A stretch of DNA of 64,000 nucleotides from Aequorivita aquimaris (lineage in GTDB: Bacteria; Bacteroidota; Bacteroidia; Flavobacteriales; Flavobacteriaceae): NCBI RefSeq assembly GCF_001573155.1, contig NZ_JRWG01000011.1:1-64000 (forward strand), given 5' to 3'. A program made the position numbers and the translations under genes. A model generated the notes under the pieces. That model did no database searches. It was given only the letters and a program-made list of their open reading frames with translations, and was not told the origin of the DNA. Of the stretch, positions 26,957 through 35,109 are shown piece by piece; the stretch's first letter is position 1, and each line of letters opens with the position of its first letter.

Positions 26957-28201
26957 TTAGCCGCGATAGCTATCCTTATTGTTTTTTGGATAACACATAT
27001 AGTATTTTACCACCGACTTTGAAAGCGCCTCCAAATTCAGTTGGTCGCTTGCCTTTGCAACATCTATGATCTTTCCATTTTTCTTCAGGAGATTTATTGT
27101 ATCCTTTTCCATACTGTAGGCTTGGTTTTCAAGCTTTCCTTTGAATACAAAATAAGATGCATCCTCTTCAGAAATAGCATATGTCTCAGCCAGTTTTTTT
27201 CTTTTTTCCTCAATTTTTTGATTTGAAAAATCCTGTGGCTTTACTTTAATTTTTAATAAATCGCGATTAAGAAGCATTTTGGACAGATTTTTTAATACGA
27301 AATCATCGTTGCTTACCCAAGTCTTCATGGCCGAAATAATATCGTAATCATCTAATTTTGAAAAGGTGTCCAGTACCTCTTCAGAAAAATCATTGATACT
27401 TATATTGTTATTCAGAAAAAAACTTAAACCATTGCTTGCTGGAAGCACTACACCTTTAGCAGATAGCTGCTTGGCACGCTTCAGGACCCGAACTAAGAGC
27501 TGTTCTGCAACAATCCCCGTTTTGTGCAGATAAACCTGCCAGTACATCAACCGCCGCGCTACGAGAAAATTCTCCACCGAATAGATGCCCTTCTCTTCAA
27601 CCACCAACTTATCATCCTTAACGTGCAGCATGGCAATTAAGCGTTGAGCGTTTACCGTGCCTTCTGGCACACCGGTATAAAAACTATCGCGTTTTAGATA
27701 ATCCAACCTATCCATATCCAACTGCCCAGAAACTAACTGATGTAGAAATTTACGTGAGTGTTTATCCCTGAATATTTGAATGGCGAGCGTTAATTGCTTG
27801 TTAAACTTTCGGTTTAAAGCCTCCATAAAAAGAAGCGATATTTGCTCATGGCTTATGTTTTCAACAATGCTGTTTTCCATGGCATGCGAAAATGGGCCGT
27901 GGCCAATATCGTGCAAAAGAATGGCGATATACAGCGCTTCCTCTTCCTTTTCAGAAATCGAAACCCCCTTTGATTTAAGCACTTGCACGGCTTTCTGCAT
28001 CAAAAACATGGCGCCGAGCGCGTGATGCAAACGCGTGTGGTGCGCGCCCGGATAAACGATATACGAAAAACCCATTTGGGAGATTCTACGGAGTCTTTGG
28101 AAGTATTTATGCTCCATCAAATCAAAAACCAGCTTGCTGGGTATGGTAATAAAACCATAGATTGGGTCGTTTATAATTTTGTGCTTTGGAAGGGTTTTCA
28201 A
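26957..28201 (-). CDS. HD-domain phosphohydrolase
   Basis: The 414-residue product has an N-terminal HD domain: HHTRLHHALGAMFLM gives the first metal-binding His, AILLHDIGHGPFSHAME the HD pair, and SGQLDMDRLDYLKRD a later conserved Asp. This matches the dGTPase/SAMHD1-like group of HD hydrolases, which cleave nucleotides, though the substrate here is unknown. The C-terminal half is not recognised. It is divergent from porX and downstream of nothing obvious; 120 bp separate it from lpxD on the same strand. Confidence 0.9.
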   Translation of the reverse strand: MKTLPKHKIINDPIYGFITIPSKLVFDLMEHKYFQRLRRISQMGFSYIVYPGAHHTRLHHALGAMFLMQKAVQVLKSKGVSISEKEEEALYIAILLHDIGHGPFSHAMENSIVENISHEQISLLFMEALNRKFNKQLTLAIQIFRDKHSRKFLHQLVSGQLDMDRLDYLKRDSFYTGVPEGTVNAQRLIAMLHVKDDKLVVEEKGIYSVENFLVARRLMYWQVYLHKTGIVAEQLLVRVLKRAKQLSAKGVVLPASNGLSFFLNNNISINDFSEEVLDTFSKLDDYDIISAMKTWVSNDDFVLKNLSKMLLNRDLLKIKVKPQDFSNQKIEEKRKKLAETYAISEEDASYFVFKGKLENQAYSMEKDTINLLKKNGKIIDVAKASDQLNLEALSKSVVKYYMCYPKNNKDSYRG

Positions 28202-28357
28202 ACTTTAACTTTAAATTAATAGCTTCAAAAATTTTTTGAAATAATTCAGGTTTATTTTTGAAGAAAATTCTTCGACAAAGTGCGGAATTATTTAAAAAAT
28301 TGAATTTAACGATACTCCCACGCTAAAGCCTCGGAGTATAAAGACAAATATACATAT

Positions 28358-29908
28358 ATGAGCGACATAAAAGTACTATGGGTAGATGATGAGATTGATT
28401 TGCTTAAACCACATATTCTATTCCTAGAAAACAAGAATTATAAAGTAACTACGGCCCAGAGCGGCACGGAAGCCCTTGAGGAAATTAAAAAGGAAAATTT
28501 TGATATTGTCTTTCTGGATGAAAATATGCCCGGATTGACGGGGCTGGAAACCTTAGCAGAAATAAAGGAACAACAGGCCTCTGTTCCGGTGGTGATGATT
28601 ACGAAAAGCGAAGAGGAATATATAATGGAGGAGGCAATTGGCGCTAAAATAGCCGATTATCTTATAAAGCCAGTAAATCCAAACCAAATTCTATTGAGCC
28701 TGAAGAAGAATTTGGACCATAGTAGGCTAGTGTCTGAAAAAACCACTTCAAGCTATCAACAGGAATTCAGAAAAATAGCAATGGACCTTTCCATGGTCAA
28801 TAGTTTTGAAGAGTGGAAAGACCTTTACACAAAGCTTGTTTATTGGGAATTAGAGCTGGAGGATATAGAAGATTCTGGGATGTTTGAAATTCTTGAATCA
28901 CAAAAAACTGAAGCTAATAGTCAGTTTTGCAAATTTATAGATAAAAATTATCCAAAATGGTTTGAAGACCCTAGCAAGGCGCCCATTATGTCGCATACGC
29001 TTTTCAAAGAAAAAATTCAACCGCAATTGAACCAAGGAACCCCCACCCTACTAGTGGTTGTTGATAATTTGAGGTTTGATCAATGGAAAGCATTTGAACC
29101 TACGGTTGCCAATATCTATAAAAAGACGAATGAAGAGCTTTTTTGCAGCATTCTTCCTACCGCCACCCAGTATGCCCGTAACGCTATCTTTTCAGGCTTA
29201 ATGCCAAGTGATATGGAAAAACTTCATCCAGATTTATGGTTGAACGATACCGAAGATGGTGGAAAAAACATGAAGGAGGAAGAGTTTTTGGCTTCTCAAT
29301 TAAAGCGCTTGGGGCTTAAATTGAATTGGAGCTATCACAAAATATCAAGTTTGAAGCAGGGGAAAAAACTGGTTGAAAACTTCAAAAGCCACAAAGATGA
29401 AGACTTAACGGTTGTAGTTTATAATTTTGTCGACATGCTTTCACATTCAAAAACTGAAATGGAAGTTATAAAAGAGTTGGCGTCTAATGACAAATCATAC
29501 CGCTCCCTTACTCAAAGCTGGTTTAAGAACTCGCCCTTACTGGAAATTATCCAACAAGCTGCACGTTTAGGTTTTAAGCTAATCATAACTACAGATCACG
29601 GAACCATTAATGTGAAAAATCCATCTAAAGTAATAGGTGACAAAAACACGAGTCTTAATCTTCGCTACAAAACCGGGAAAAGTTTGACTTACGAAGACAA
29701 AGAAGTTTTAGCTGCAAAAGACCCTAAGACAATACATCTACCAACTATTAACATGAGCAGTTCTTTCATATTTGCAAAAGGCGATTATTTCTTTGCCTAC
29801 CCAAATAATTATAACCATTATGTAAGCTATTATAGAAACACTTACCAACATGGTGGAGTCTCTTTGGAAGAGATGGTTATTCCATTTTCAGTATTTACTC
29901 CTAAGTAA
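28358..29908 (+). CDS. porX: PorX-type response regulator with PglZ/phosphatase-like domain
   Basis: The 516-residue regulator is linked to type IX secretion. The N-terminal receiver domain has acidic residues in WVDDE, phospho-acceptor Asp54 (DIVFLDENMPG) and the conserved Lys in MITKSEE. The C-terminal half is an alkaline-phosphatase-superfamily PglZ domain (VVVDNLRFDQWKAF, LPTATQYARNAIFSG, ITTDHGTINVKNP, YQHGGVSLEEMVIPF). In Porphyromonas and Flavobacterium PorX acts with the kinase PorY to control T9SS genes. The partner kinase is not in the window. The gene is divergent from the HD hydrolase and just upstream of tsaE. Confidence 0.93.
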   Translation: MSDIKVLWVDDEIDLLKPHILFLENKNYKVTTAQSGTEALEEIKKENFDIVFLDENMPGLTGLETLAEIKEQQASVPVVMITKSEEEYIMEEAIGAKIADYLIKPVNPNQILLSLKKNLDHSRLVSEKTTSSYQQEFRKIAMDLSMVNSFEEWKDLYTKLVYWELELEDIEDSGMFEILESQKTEANSQFCKFIDKNYPKWFEDPSKAPIMSHTLFKEKIQPQLNQGTPTLLVVVDNLRFDQWKAFEPTVANIYKKTNEELFCSILPTATQYARNAIFSGLMPSDMEKLHPDLWLNDTEDGGKNMKEEEFLASQLKRLGLKLNWSYHKISSLKQGKKLVENFKSHKDEDLTVVVYNFVDMLSHSKTEMEVIKELASNDKSYRSLTQSWFKNSPLLEIIQQAARLGFKLIITTDHGTINVKNPSKVIGDKNTSLNLRYKTGKSLTYEDKEVLAAKDPKTIHLPTINMSSSFIFAKGDYFFAYPNNYNHYVSYYRNTYQHGGVSLEEMVIPFSVFTPK

Positions 29909-30001
29909 TTCTTATCAAAATATTTATGTAGGAAAATTACCGAATTAATAGATATTTTCGGTTTTGATTGATAAATTATCTATATTCGTCCCGTTTTTAC
30001 T

Positions 30002-30415
30002 ATGGAATTTACATATACCCAAAATGAAATTGGTAAGGTAGCTGAACAACTTTTAAAAAATTCAGTTTCAAAAACATTTCTTTTTTATGGCAATATGGGT
30101 GTTGGTAAAACCACACTAATAAAGGAGTTGACAAAACAACTTGGAGTTATGGAAACATCAAGTAGCCCTTCTTTTTCAATAGCAAATGAATACGATACGC
30201 CGCGTGGTGTTATCTATCACTTTGATTTTTACAGAATAAAAAATATTAATGAAGCGTTTGACATTGGTCTGGAAGATTATCTATACAGCGGAAACTATGT
30301 TTTTATTGAATGGCCCGAAAAAATAGAGAAACTTTTACCAGAGAATGCAAATAAGTTAAAAATAGAAATAAACAAAAACGGAAGTAGAACTTTAAAATTT
30401 ATGCCAGTGAAATAA
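30002..30415 (+). CDS. tsaE: tRNA threonylcarbamoyladenosine ATPase TsaE
   Basis: This 137-residue essential P-loop ATPase works with TsaB, TsaC and TsaD to make t6A at position 37 of ANN-decoding tRNAs. The Walker A motif is GNMGVGKTTLIKEL (Lys36), followed by SSPSFSIANEY and the conserved HFDFYRI and FIEWPEK motifs. Length is typical. It follows porX by 93 bp on the same strand, a neighbourhood I remember from other flavobacteria. Confidence 0.96.
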   Translation: MEFTYTQNEIGKVAEQLLKNSVSKTFLFYGNMGVGKTTLIKELTKQLGVMETSSSPSFSIANEYDTPRGVIYHFDFYRIKNINEAFDIGLEDYLYSGNYVFIEWPEKIEKLLPENANKLKIEINKNGSRTLKFMPVK

Positions 30416-30559
30416 CATTGCAGCGAAAAATACAATATTTATAAATCACTTTTTAGTTGTTTGCCCCAAATAGCAAAAATTATAGAGCTGGGAATTTATT
30501 TTCAAAAAAATTTATAAATATAACGCAAAAAAAATTAAAAAATCTTTCTTTTTTCATAG

Positions 30560-30567
30560 TAGGTTTG
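30560..30567 (+). promoter_or_regulatory. -7 element of cassette copy 1
   Basis: TAGGTTTG matches TAnnTTTG exactly and lies 31 nt before the lipoprotein ATG at 30599. The leader contains ATTAACCTCACAAAA, repeated in copy 2. Confidence 0.6.
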
Positions 30568-30598
30568 AAGTATTATTAACCTCACAAAACCATTTATT

Positions 30599-30739
30599 AT
30601 GAAAACTCTAAAAGTACTTTTTATCGCAGCAATTTTTTCATTAGGAACCTTTGCTTCTTGCACCCCAGAAAGCATCCAGGATGAACAAGCACCCCAACAA
30701 ATCCACAAAAGCAAAATCATCGTACCTAGTAACGGGTAG
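30599..30739 (+). CDS. Small lipoprotein, cassette copy 1
   Basis: The 46-residue ORF has a lipoprotein signal (MKTLKVLFIAAIFSLGTFASC, given here only as its first part and its end FASC, with Cys21 lipidated) and then a polar tail CTPESIQDEQAPQQI. It is closely similar to the ORF at 31571-31711 (shared core FASCTPE-IQDEQ-PQQI), so it is conserved between copies and likely real. Small SC-type lipoproteins with this tail pattern occur in other Flavobacteriaceae; their function is unknown. Its last 59 nt overlap the start of the membrane-protein gene in another frame. Confidence 0.75.
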   Translation: MKTLKVLFIAAIFSLGTFASCTPESIQDEQAPQQIHKSKIIVPSNG

Positions 30740-31193
30740 TATAATAGCCCTAATTATAGCGGCAACCCCTTACATATTTTATTCATATGAAAGTTTCCCA
30801 CAAACAAAATCGTGGGAAACTTTTTTATTTACATACCACGCAAATTGGTATCAAGAAGTGTACGTTTCTGTTTGGACAATGATGGGGAAGTTTGTGCCAA
30901 TGTTGCTTTTAATAATTTGGTTTATCACATGCAAACACTGGTGGTACCACGTAATACTTATTCCTATAGGAATGTTCGCATTCCAGCTTTTTAGTGTTAT
31001 TAACGATGATGTAGGTATAACCGACGAAGTTGAAATTTGGTGGCTTTTTCCTATAATGCTCGTAATTGTACCTTTAATCTATTTGATTAAAGCACGCTTA
31101 TCAAATAAGCTTTTAGGGAAAGATCTGAAAAGTTTTGAAGAAGAGTTAGGTTCTAAAAAGAGTTTCTTGCAGCAAATCAAGGATCTTTTTTGA
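30681..31193 (+). CDS. Conserved membrane protein, cassette copy 1
   Basis: The 170-residue protein starts MNKHPNKS and has hydrophobic segments around SIIALIIAATPYIFYSYE, FVPMLLLIIWFITC, VILIPIGMFAFQLF and FPIMLVIVPLIYLI, so three to four membrane spans. The motif TCKHWWYHVILIP and the C-terminal KDLKSFEEELGSKKSF..QIKDLF are shared with copy 2. I chose ATG 30681 because homology between copies begins there. The start lies inside the lipoprotein gene in a different frame. Similar proteins exist in many flavobacteria without known function. Confidence 0.85.
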   Translation: MNKHPNKSTKAKSSYLVTGSIIALIIAATPYIFYSYESFPQTKSWETFLFTYHANWYQEVYVSVWTMMGKFVPMLLLIIWFITCKHWWYHVILIPIGMFAFQLFSVINDDVGITDEVEIWWLFPIMLVIVPLIYLIKARLSNKLLGKDLKSFEEELGSKKSFLQQIKDLF

Positions 31194-31570
31194 TTTTTAT
31201 TCAAAATATATAATTTCAATTTTTATATGTACCTTGGTACTTTGTAATTTTCACCTAAACCTAAATAAAGAATACCTACTTAATTTCCTGACTTTATCAT
31301 TAGTTGTCTAGATGAAGATTGAACGAATAAAAATTAAAACTAACTAAAACCCTAAGCAACATAAGAACCTAAAGTAAATTGCCAGTGAAGTAATAATTAT
31401 TATTCAGTGTTATAGTAAATGTTAAAATTTAACACTTAATTGAGTCTTATGATGAATTTCAAAGGATTTAATTGCATTATAACCTGTAAAGATACAATTA
31501 ACATAATTAGTATGTTTAAGTTTTTTCAGTGTAAGTTTGACCCATATTAACCTCACAAAAACTTATTATT
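31194..31570. other. Intergenic stretch between cassette copies
   Basis: These 377 AT-rich bases hold no gene I can support. The 3' end carries the copy 2 promoter and the duplicated leader motif ATTAACCTCACAAAA; a 32-codon ATG frame near 31451 has no features of a gene. A short GTACC/GGTAC hairpin near 31230 is not followed by a T run. Confidence 0.6.
31532..31539 (+). promoter_or_regulatory. -7 element of cassette copy 2
   Basis: TAAGTTTG matches TAnnTTTG and lies 31 nt before the lipoprotein ATG at 31571, the same distance as in copy 1. Confidence 0.6.
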
Positions 31571-31711
31571 ATGAAAAACTTAAAAGTTATTATTGTAGCC
31601 GCAATTTTTGCAGTAGGATTATTTGCTTCTTGTACCCCAGAAGGAATCCAGGATGAACAAACCCCACAACAAATCGACGTCAGAACGGTCAACGTTCCGC
31701 CAGCCGGATAG
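31571..31711 (+). CDS. Small lipoprotein, cassette copy 2
   Basis: This 46-residue lipoprotein begins MKNLKVIIVAAIFAVG, then LFASC with Cys21 as the predicted lipidated residue, and the tail TPEGIQDEQTPQQID. It has the same length as copy 1; the signal peptide and tail are conserved, while the last ~10 residues (VRTVNVPPAG) diverge. The last 59 nt again overlap the following membrane-protein gene out of frame. Function is unknown. Confidence 0.75.
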   Translation: MKNLKVIIVAAIFAVGLFASCTPEGIQDEQTPQQIDVRTVNVPPAG

Positions 31712-32186
31712 AAAAAGTCTTATACAGGGAGGCATCATTGTTTTAATAATGGCCTGTACTCCTTTTATATATTATTCATACGAGAGTTTCCCAAGCAACA
31801 CACAAGTTTGGGAAACTTCTTTTTTTACTTTCACTACAAAATACACTTCTCTATATCATTATGCCTGGTTTTTAACAGGTAAAATAATTCCCGTAATTTT
31901 ATTACTTATTTGGTTTTTTACCTGCAAGCATTGGTGGCATTGGATAATATTAGTTCCGCTATCAATGTATGTTTTTCAGCTTTTCAATATTTTAAAACAA
32001 AGTTTGAATGCTGATGAAGTTGAAATCATTTACGTAATTCCCATAATGATGGTTTTGGTACCTTTCGTTTATTTAATTCGCGCCAAAATATTTAGCCAAA
32101 TGAGGCAGAACGATTTAAAATCATTTGAAGAAGAGCTTTTACACAAAAGATCTTTTTGGCAGCAGATAAAAGACCTCTTTCAATAA
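31653..32186 (+). CDS. Conserved membrane protein, cassette copy 2
   Basis: The 177-residue paralog of the copy 1 membrane protein starts MNKPHNKS and has the same predicted spans (IQGGIIVLIMACTPFIYYSYE, IPVILLLIWFFTC, IILVPLSMYVFQLF, IPIMMVLVPFVYLI), the TCKHWWHW motif and the C-terminal DLKSFEEELLHKRSFWQQIKDLF-type tail. The copies have diverged over most of the length, so the duplication is not recent. It ends 57 bp before ald. Function is unknown. Confidence 0.85.
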   Translation: MNKPHNKSTSERSTFRQPDRKSLIQGGIIVLIMACTPFIYYSYESFPSNTQVWETSFFTFTTKYTSLYHYAWFLTGKIIPVILLLIWFFTCKHWWHWIILVPLSMYVFQLFNILKQSLNADEVEIIYVIPIMMVLVPFVYLIRAKIFSQMRQNDLKSFEEELLHKRSFWQQIKDLFQ

Positions 32187-32243
32187 TTATCCATTCAAGT
32201 TTGTGAAAATTATTCCGTAAATTGAAACTGCCAAGTTTGTACC

Positions 32244-33443
32244 ATGACAAAACCAAAATCACCATTTACCAAAGCACAATTACTCCCTCAAGAGGAAACG
32301 CTTGAAGTAGCAAGACAAAGAGGAGAACTTTTTATCGGCATTCCCAAAGAAGCCTATTTTCAGGAAAAACGAATTTGCTTAACCCCCGATGCCGTAAACG
32401 CAATTGTAAATAATGGACACAGGGTACTTATTGAAAATGGAGCTGGTGATGAAGCTGGATTTTCTGATAAGGACTATTCAGAAGCCGGCGCCCAATTAAC
32501 CAATGACACAAAAAAAGTGTTCGGCTGCCCAATGGTTCTAAAAGTAGAGCCCCCTACCCTTGAGGAGTTGGAATTAATAAACCCTAAAACGGTTTTGATT
32601 TCCGCATTGCAATTAAAGACGAGACAGAAGTCATATTTTGATGCACTTGCGAAAAAGAAAATCACTGCCCTTGCTTTTGAATTCATTAAAGACGAAGACC
32701 ACAGCTATCCAGCCGTAAAAGCCCTGAGTGAAATTGCGGGTACCGCATCGGTGCTTATTGCCGCCGAACTTATGGTTAATGCAAAAAAAGGAAACGGTCT
32801 TCTTTTCGGAAGCATTAGTGGCGTACCTCCAATTGAAGTGGTAGTTATTGGCGCTGGCACCGTAGGCGAATTTGCCGTTCGATCTGCACTTGGCCTAGGG
32901 GCAAGCGTCAAAGTTTTTGATAGCTCTATTACAAAGCTTAGAACAATCCAGACTAACGTTGGAAGAATTTTATACACTTCGACCGTACAGCCCAAAAATT
33001 TAATGAAAGCTCTTTTAAGATGCGACGTGGCTATTGGTGCAGTTCGCGGACACAACCGAGCACCCATAATTGTTACAGAGGAAATGGTGCGCAATATGAA
33101 AAAGGGCGCTGTTATTATAGACGTTTGCGTAGATATGGGTGGCTGTTTTGAAACCACGGAAATGACAAGCCACGACAACCCTACGTTTATCAAACATGAA
33201 GTGATACATTACGGCGTACCTAATATTCCTGCGCGCTATCCAAAAACGGCTTCAATTTCAATAAGCAATATCTTCACACCCTATATTTTAGAAATTGCAG
33301 AAAGTGGCGGACTTGAAAATGCCATCCGTTTTGACAATGGTTTAAGAAATGGTTTGTACTTTTACCGCGGAATTTTGACCAACAAGGCATGTGCAGATTG
33401 GTTCAACATGTCTTATAGCGATATCAACCTTTTGATCTTTTAA
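32244..33443 (+). CDS. ald: Alanine dehydrogenase
   Basis: The 399-residue NAD-dependent enzyme interconverts alanine and pyruvate plus ammonia. The N-terminal substrate domain has IGIPKEAYFQEKRICLTPD and MVLKVEPPT; the Rossmann domain carries VVVIGAGTVGEFAVRSALGLGA. IDVCVDMGGCFETT and the conserved HYGVPNIPARYPKTAS segment follow, typical of the AlaDH/PNT family. The N-terminal extension of about 35 residues before the family core fits the Bacteroidota form as I remember it. It sits alone after the duplicated cassettes. Confidence 0.93.
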   Translation: MTKPKSPFTKAQLLPQEETLEVARQRGELFIGIPKEAYFQEKRICLTPDAVNAIVNNGHRVLIENGAGDEAGFSDKDYSEAGAQLTNDTKKVFGCPMVLKVEPPTLEELELINPKTVLISALQLKTRQKSYFDALAKKKITALAFEFIKDEDHSYPAVKALSEIAGTASVLIAAELMVNAKKGNGLLFGSISGVPPIEVVVIGAGTVGEFAVRSALGLGASVKVFDSSITKLRTIQTNVGRILYTSTVQPKNLMKALLRCDVAIGAVRGHNRAPIIVTEEMVRNMKKGAVIIDVCVDMGGCFETTEMTSHDNPTFIKHEVIHYGVPNIPARYPKTASISISNIFTPYILEIAESGGLENAIRFDNGLRNGLYFYRGILTNKACADWFNMSYSDINLLIF

Positions 33444-33498
33444 ATTAAAGGCGAAAGGGTTATACTGCTCAATTTCCAAAATCCCAAAACAAAAATTA

Positions 33499-33876
33499 AT
33501 GAAATTAGCATACCGATTGGCTTATTTTTCCAGTGGATTTTTAATTGGAATAGCCCTTTTATTTTTTATTCTCAGCGGAAAAAAAACATCCTGCGCATAT
33601 GGCCCAGAATCCAGAACACTTAAAAACATCCGTTTAAAGGAACGCGCTTTTTCCGAAAGTACTTTGCAGATTCTTCGTGAAAATAAAATGGACACTTCAG
33701 CAATTTCAATTCTTTTGGATGATGGTGATGTCCTCTTTTCAGAAAGCAATACCGAGCTTGACTCTTGCAGAATTTATGTTATTGAAGGTGAAATTTCAGA
33801 AAAAAACCTAAAAATCACAGTTGAAAATTGTGAGAAGTTAGCCACTGTTGTAGAGGCAGAGGTTCTCGAACAGTAA
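33499..33876 (+). CDS. DUF4258-family membrane-anchored protein
   Basis: The 125-residue protein has one N-terminal membrane helix (LAYFSSGFLIGIALLFFILSG) and then GKKTSCAYGPESRTLKNIR, the pattern I associate with DUF4258 proteins of Flavobacteriaceae. The rest is a small alpha-beta domain with two further cysteines (DSCRIYVIEG, VENCEKL). Function is unknown. It lies 55 bp after ald and is convergent with the proline dehydrogenase gene, 10 bp apart. Confidence 0.75.
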   Translation: MKLAYRLAYFSSGFLIGIALLFFILSGKKTSCAYGPESRTLKNIRLKERAFSESTLQILRENKMDTSAISILLDDGDVLFSESNTELDSCRIYVIEGEISEKNLKITVENCEKLATVVEAEVLEQ

Positions 33877-33886
33877 TTTAAACCCT

Positions 33887-35059
33887 TTATAATTTTCTTC
33901 GCTCTTTTTCTTTTTTCAAAAGCGTAAGCTCCCTACTTGTTTGCCCCGCCACCGAGGTATTTTCCTCTGCGCGGCGGATTAAATAGGGCATCACATCTTT
34001 AACTGGTCCAAAGGGAATATATTTTGCAACGTTATAACCCTCTGCTCCCAGATTAAATGTAATGTGGTCGCTCATCCCAAAAAGTTGGCCAAACCAGATA
34101 CGGTCATCACTTTTTGAAATTCCTTTTTCTTTCATCAAGTCCATCGTTAGATAGGTACTCAATTCATTGTGCGTGCCAACAAACAGTCCTATATCGTCTA
34201 TGTTTTCAAGAATGTATTTTAAAACTTCATTAAATGTGTCGTCAGTTGCTTTTTTACTCTCACATATTGGTGTTTTATAACCTTTTTCAATTGCTCTTTC
34301 ATTTTCCTTTTCCATATAAGCGCCACGAACAATTTTAAAGCCGAGCTTGTAACCTTTCATTTTAGCTCTTTGGTGCAACTTTTTTAAATAATCCAAACGG
34401 TCCCATCTATAGCATTGCAAAGTATTAAAAACTATAGGTCGCTCCTTGTTATATTTTTCCATCATTTTTTCGCAAAGATCATCAGCGGCGTCCTGCATCC
34501 AAGATTCCTCTGCATCAATTAGCAATCGGATTCCATTATCATGGGCTACTTTTGAAACCCGATCATAACGGTTTTCAATATTTTTCCAACCAATTTTTTC
34601 GCTATCCGTCAGAGGCTCACTTTCCGTGATTTTCTGCCAAACCTTAAATTTTCCAAAACCAGTGGGTTTAAAAACTGAAAACGGCATCGCCTCCTTATTT
34701 TTTGCAAACTCGGTCAGTTCAATCACTTTATCGGCGGTGGCGTCAAACTGTGTCTCTTCCTCCTTTCCTTCTACTGAAAAATCCAAGACTGAAGAAACGC
34801 CAACGTCATATAATCTGTCTACCGTAGACATACAATCCCTCTCATTCACACCCCCGCAAAAATGGTCAAAAACCGTGGAACGGATTAACCCCTCTACCGG
34901 TAGGTTTATATTTAAGGCAAATTTTGTAACGGCAGAACCAATTTTCACTAAAGGTTCCTTAGAAATCATCTTGAAAAGAAAATACGCACGTTCCAGTTCC
35001 GAATCGCTCTTTAGCTGAAAGGCCGTTTCGGTATTATCAAAAAGGGAATTTGAAGTCAT
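33887..35059 (-). CDS. Proline dehydrogenase
   Basis: The 390-residue FAD-dependent enzyme oxidises proline to pyrroline-5-carboxylate, the first step of proline use as carbon and nitrogen. It has the TIM-barrel motifs of the PRODH domain: LLIDAEESWMQDAADDL, FNTLQCYRWDRLDYL, GFKIVRGAYMEKENERA and the C-terminal YNVAKYIPFGPVKDVMPYLIRRAEEN. It is a stand-alone PRODH without an aldehyde dehydrogenase domain. Length is normal for the Bacteroidota monofunctional form. It is divergent from aroB. Confidence 0.95.
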   Translation of the reverse strand: MTSNSLFDNTETAFQLKSDSELERAYFLFKMISKEPLVKIGSAVTKFALNINLPVEGLIRSTVFDHFCGGVNERDCMSTVDRLYDVGVSSVLDFSVEGKEEETQFDATADKVIELTEFAKNKEAMPFSVFKPTGFGKFKVWQKITESEPLTDSEKIGWKNIENRYDRVSKVAHDNGIRLLIDAEESWMQDAADDLCEKMMEKYNKERPIVFNTLQCYRWDRLDYLKKLHQRAKMKGYKLGFKIVRGAYMEKENERAIEKGYKTPICESKKATDDTFNEVLKYILENIDDIGLFVGTHNELSTYLTMDLMKEKGISKSDDRIWFGQLFGMSDHITFNLGAEGYNVAKYIPFGPVKDVMPYLIRRAEENTSVAGQTSRELTLLKKEKERRKL

Positions 35060-35089
35060 AAAATTTACAATAATGTGTGCAAATATAGT

Positions 35090-35097
35090 TAGATTTG
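35090..35097 (+). promoter_or_regulatory. -7 element of aroB
   Basis: TAGATTTG matches TAnnTTTG. It overlaps the TTG at 35095, which argues against that codon as the aroB start and in favour of a downstream ATG. Confidence 0.45.
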
Positions 35098-35109
35098 AAC
35101 TTTGATTAT

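Noticed and set aside
30001-30600. Possible riboswitch or attenuator before the duplicated cassette
   Set aside because: No stable hairpin with a T run was found; the region is plain AT-rich sequence with a promoter.
31451-31552. Possible 32-codon ORF between the two cassettes
   Set aside because: It has no signal, no similarity between copies and runs through the copy 2 promoter.
35095-35109. TTG start for aroB
   Set aside because: The TTG is part of the -7 box TAGATTTG, and the family needs no residues there.
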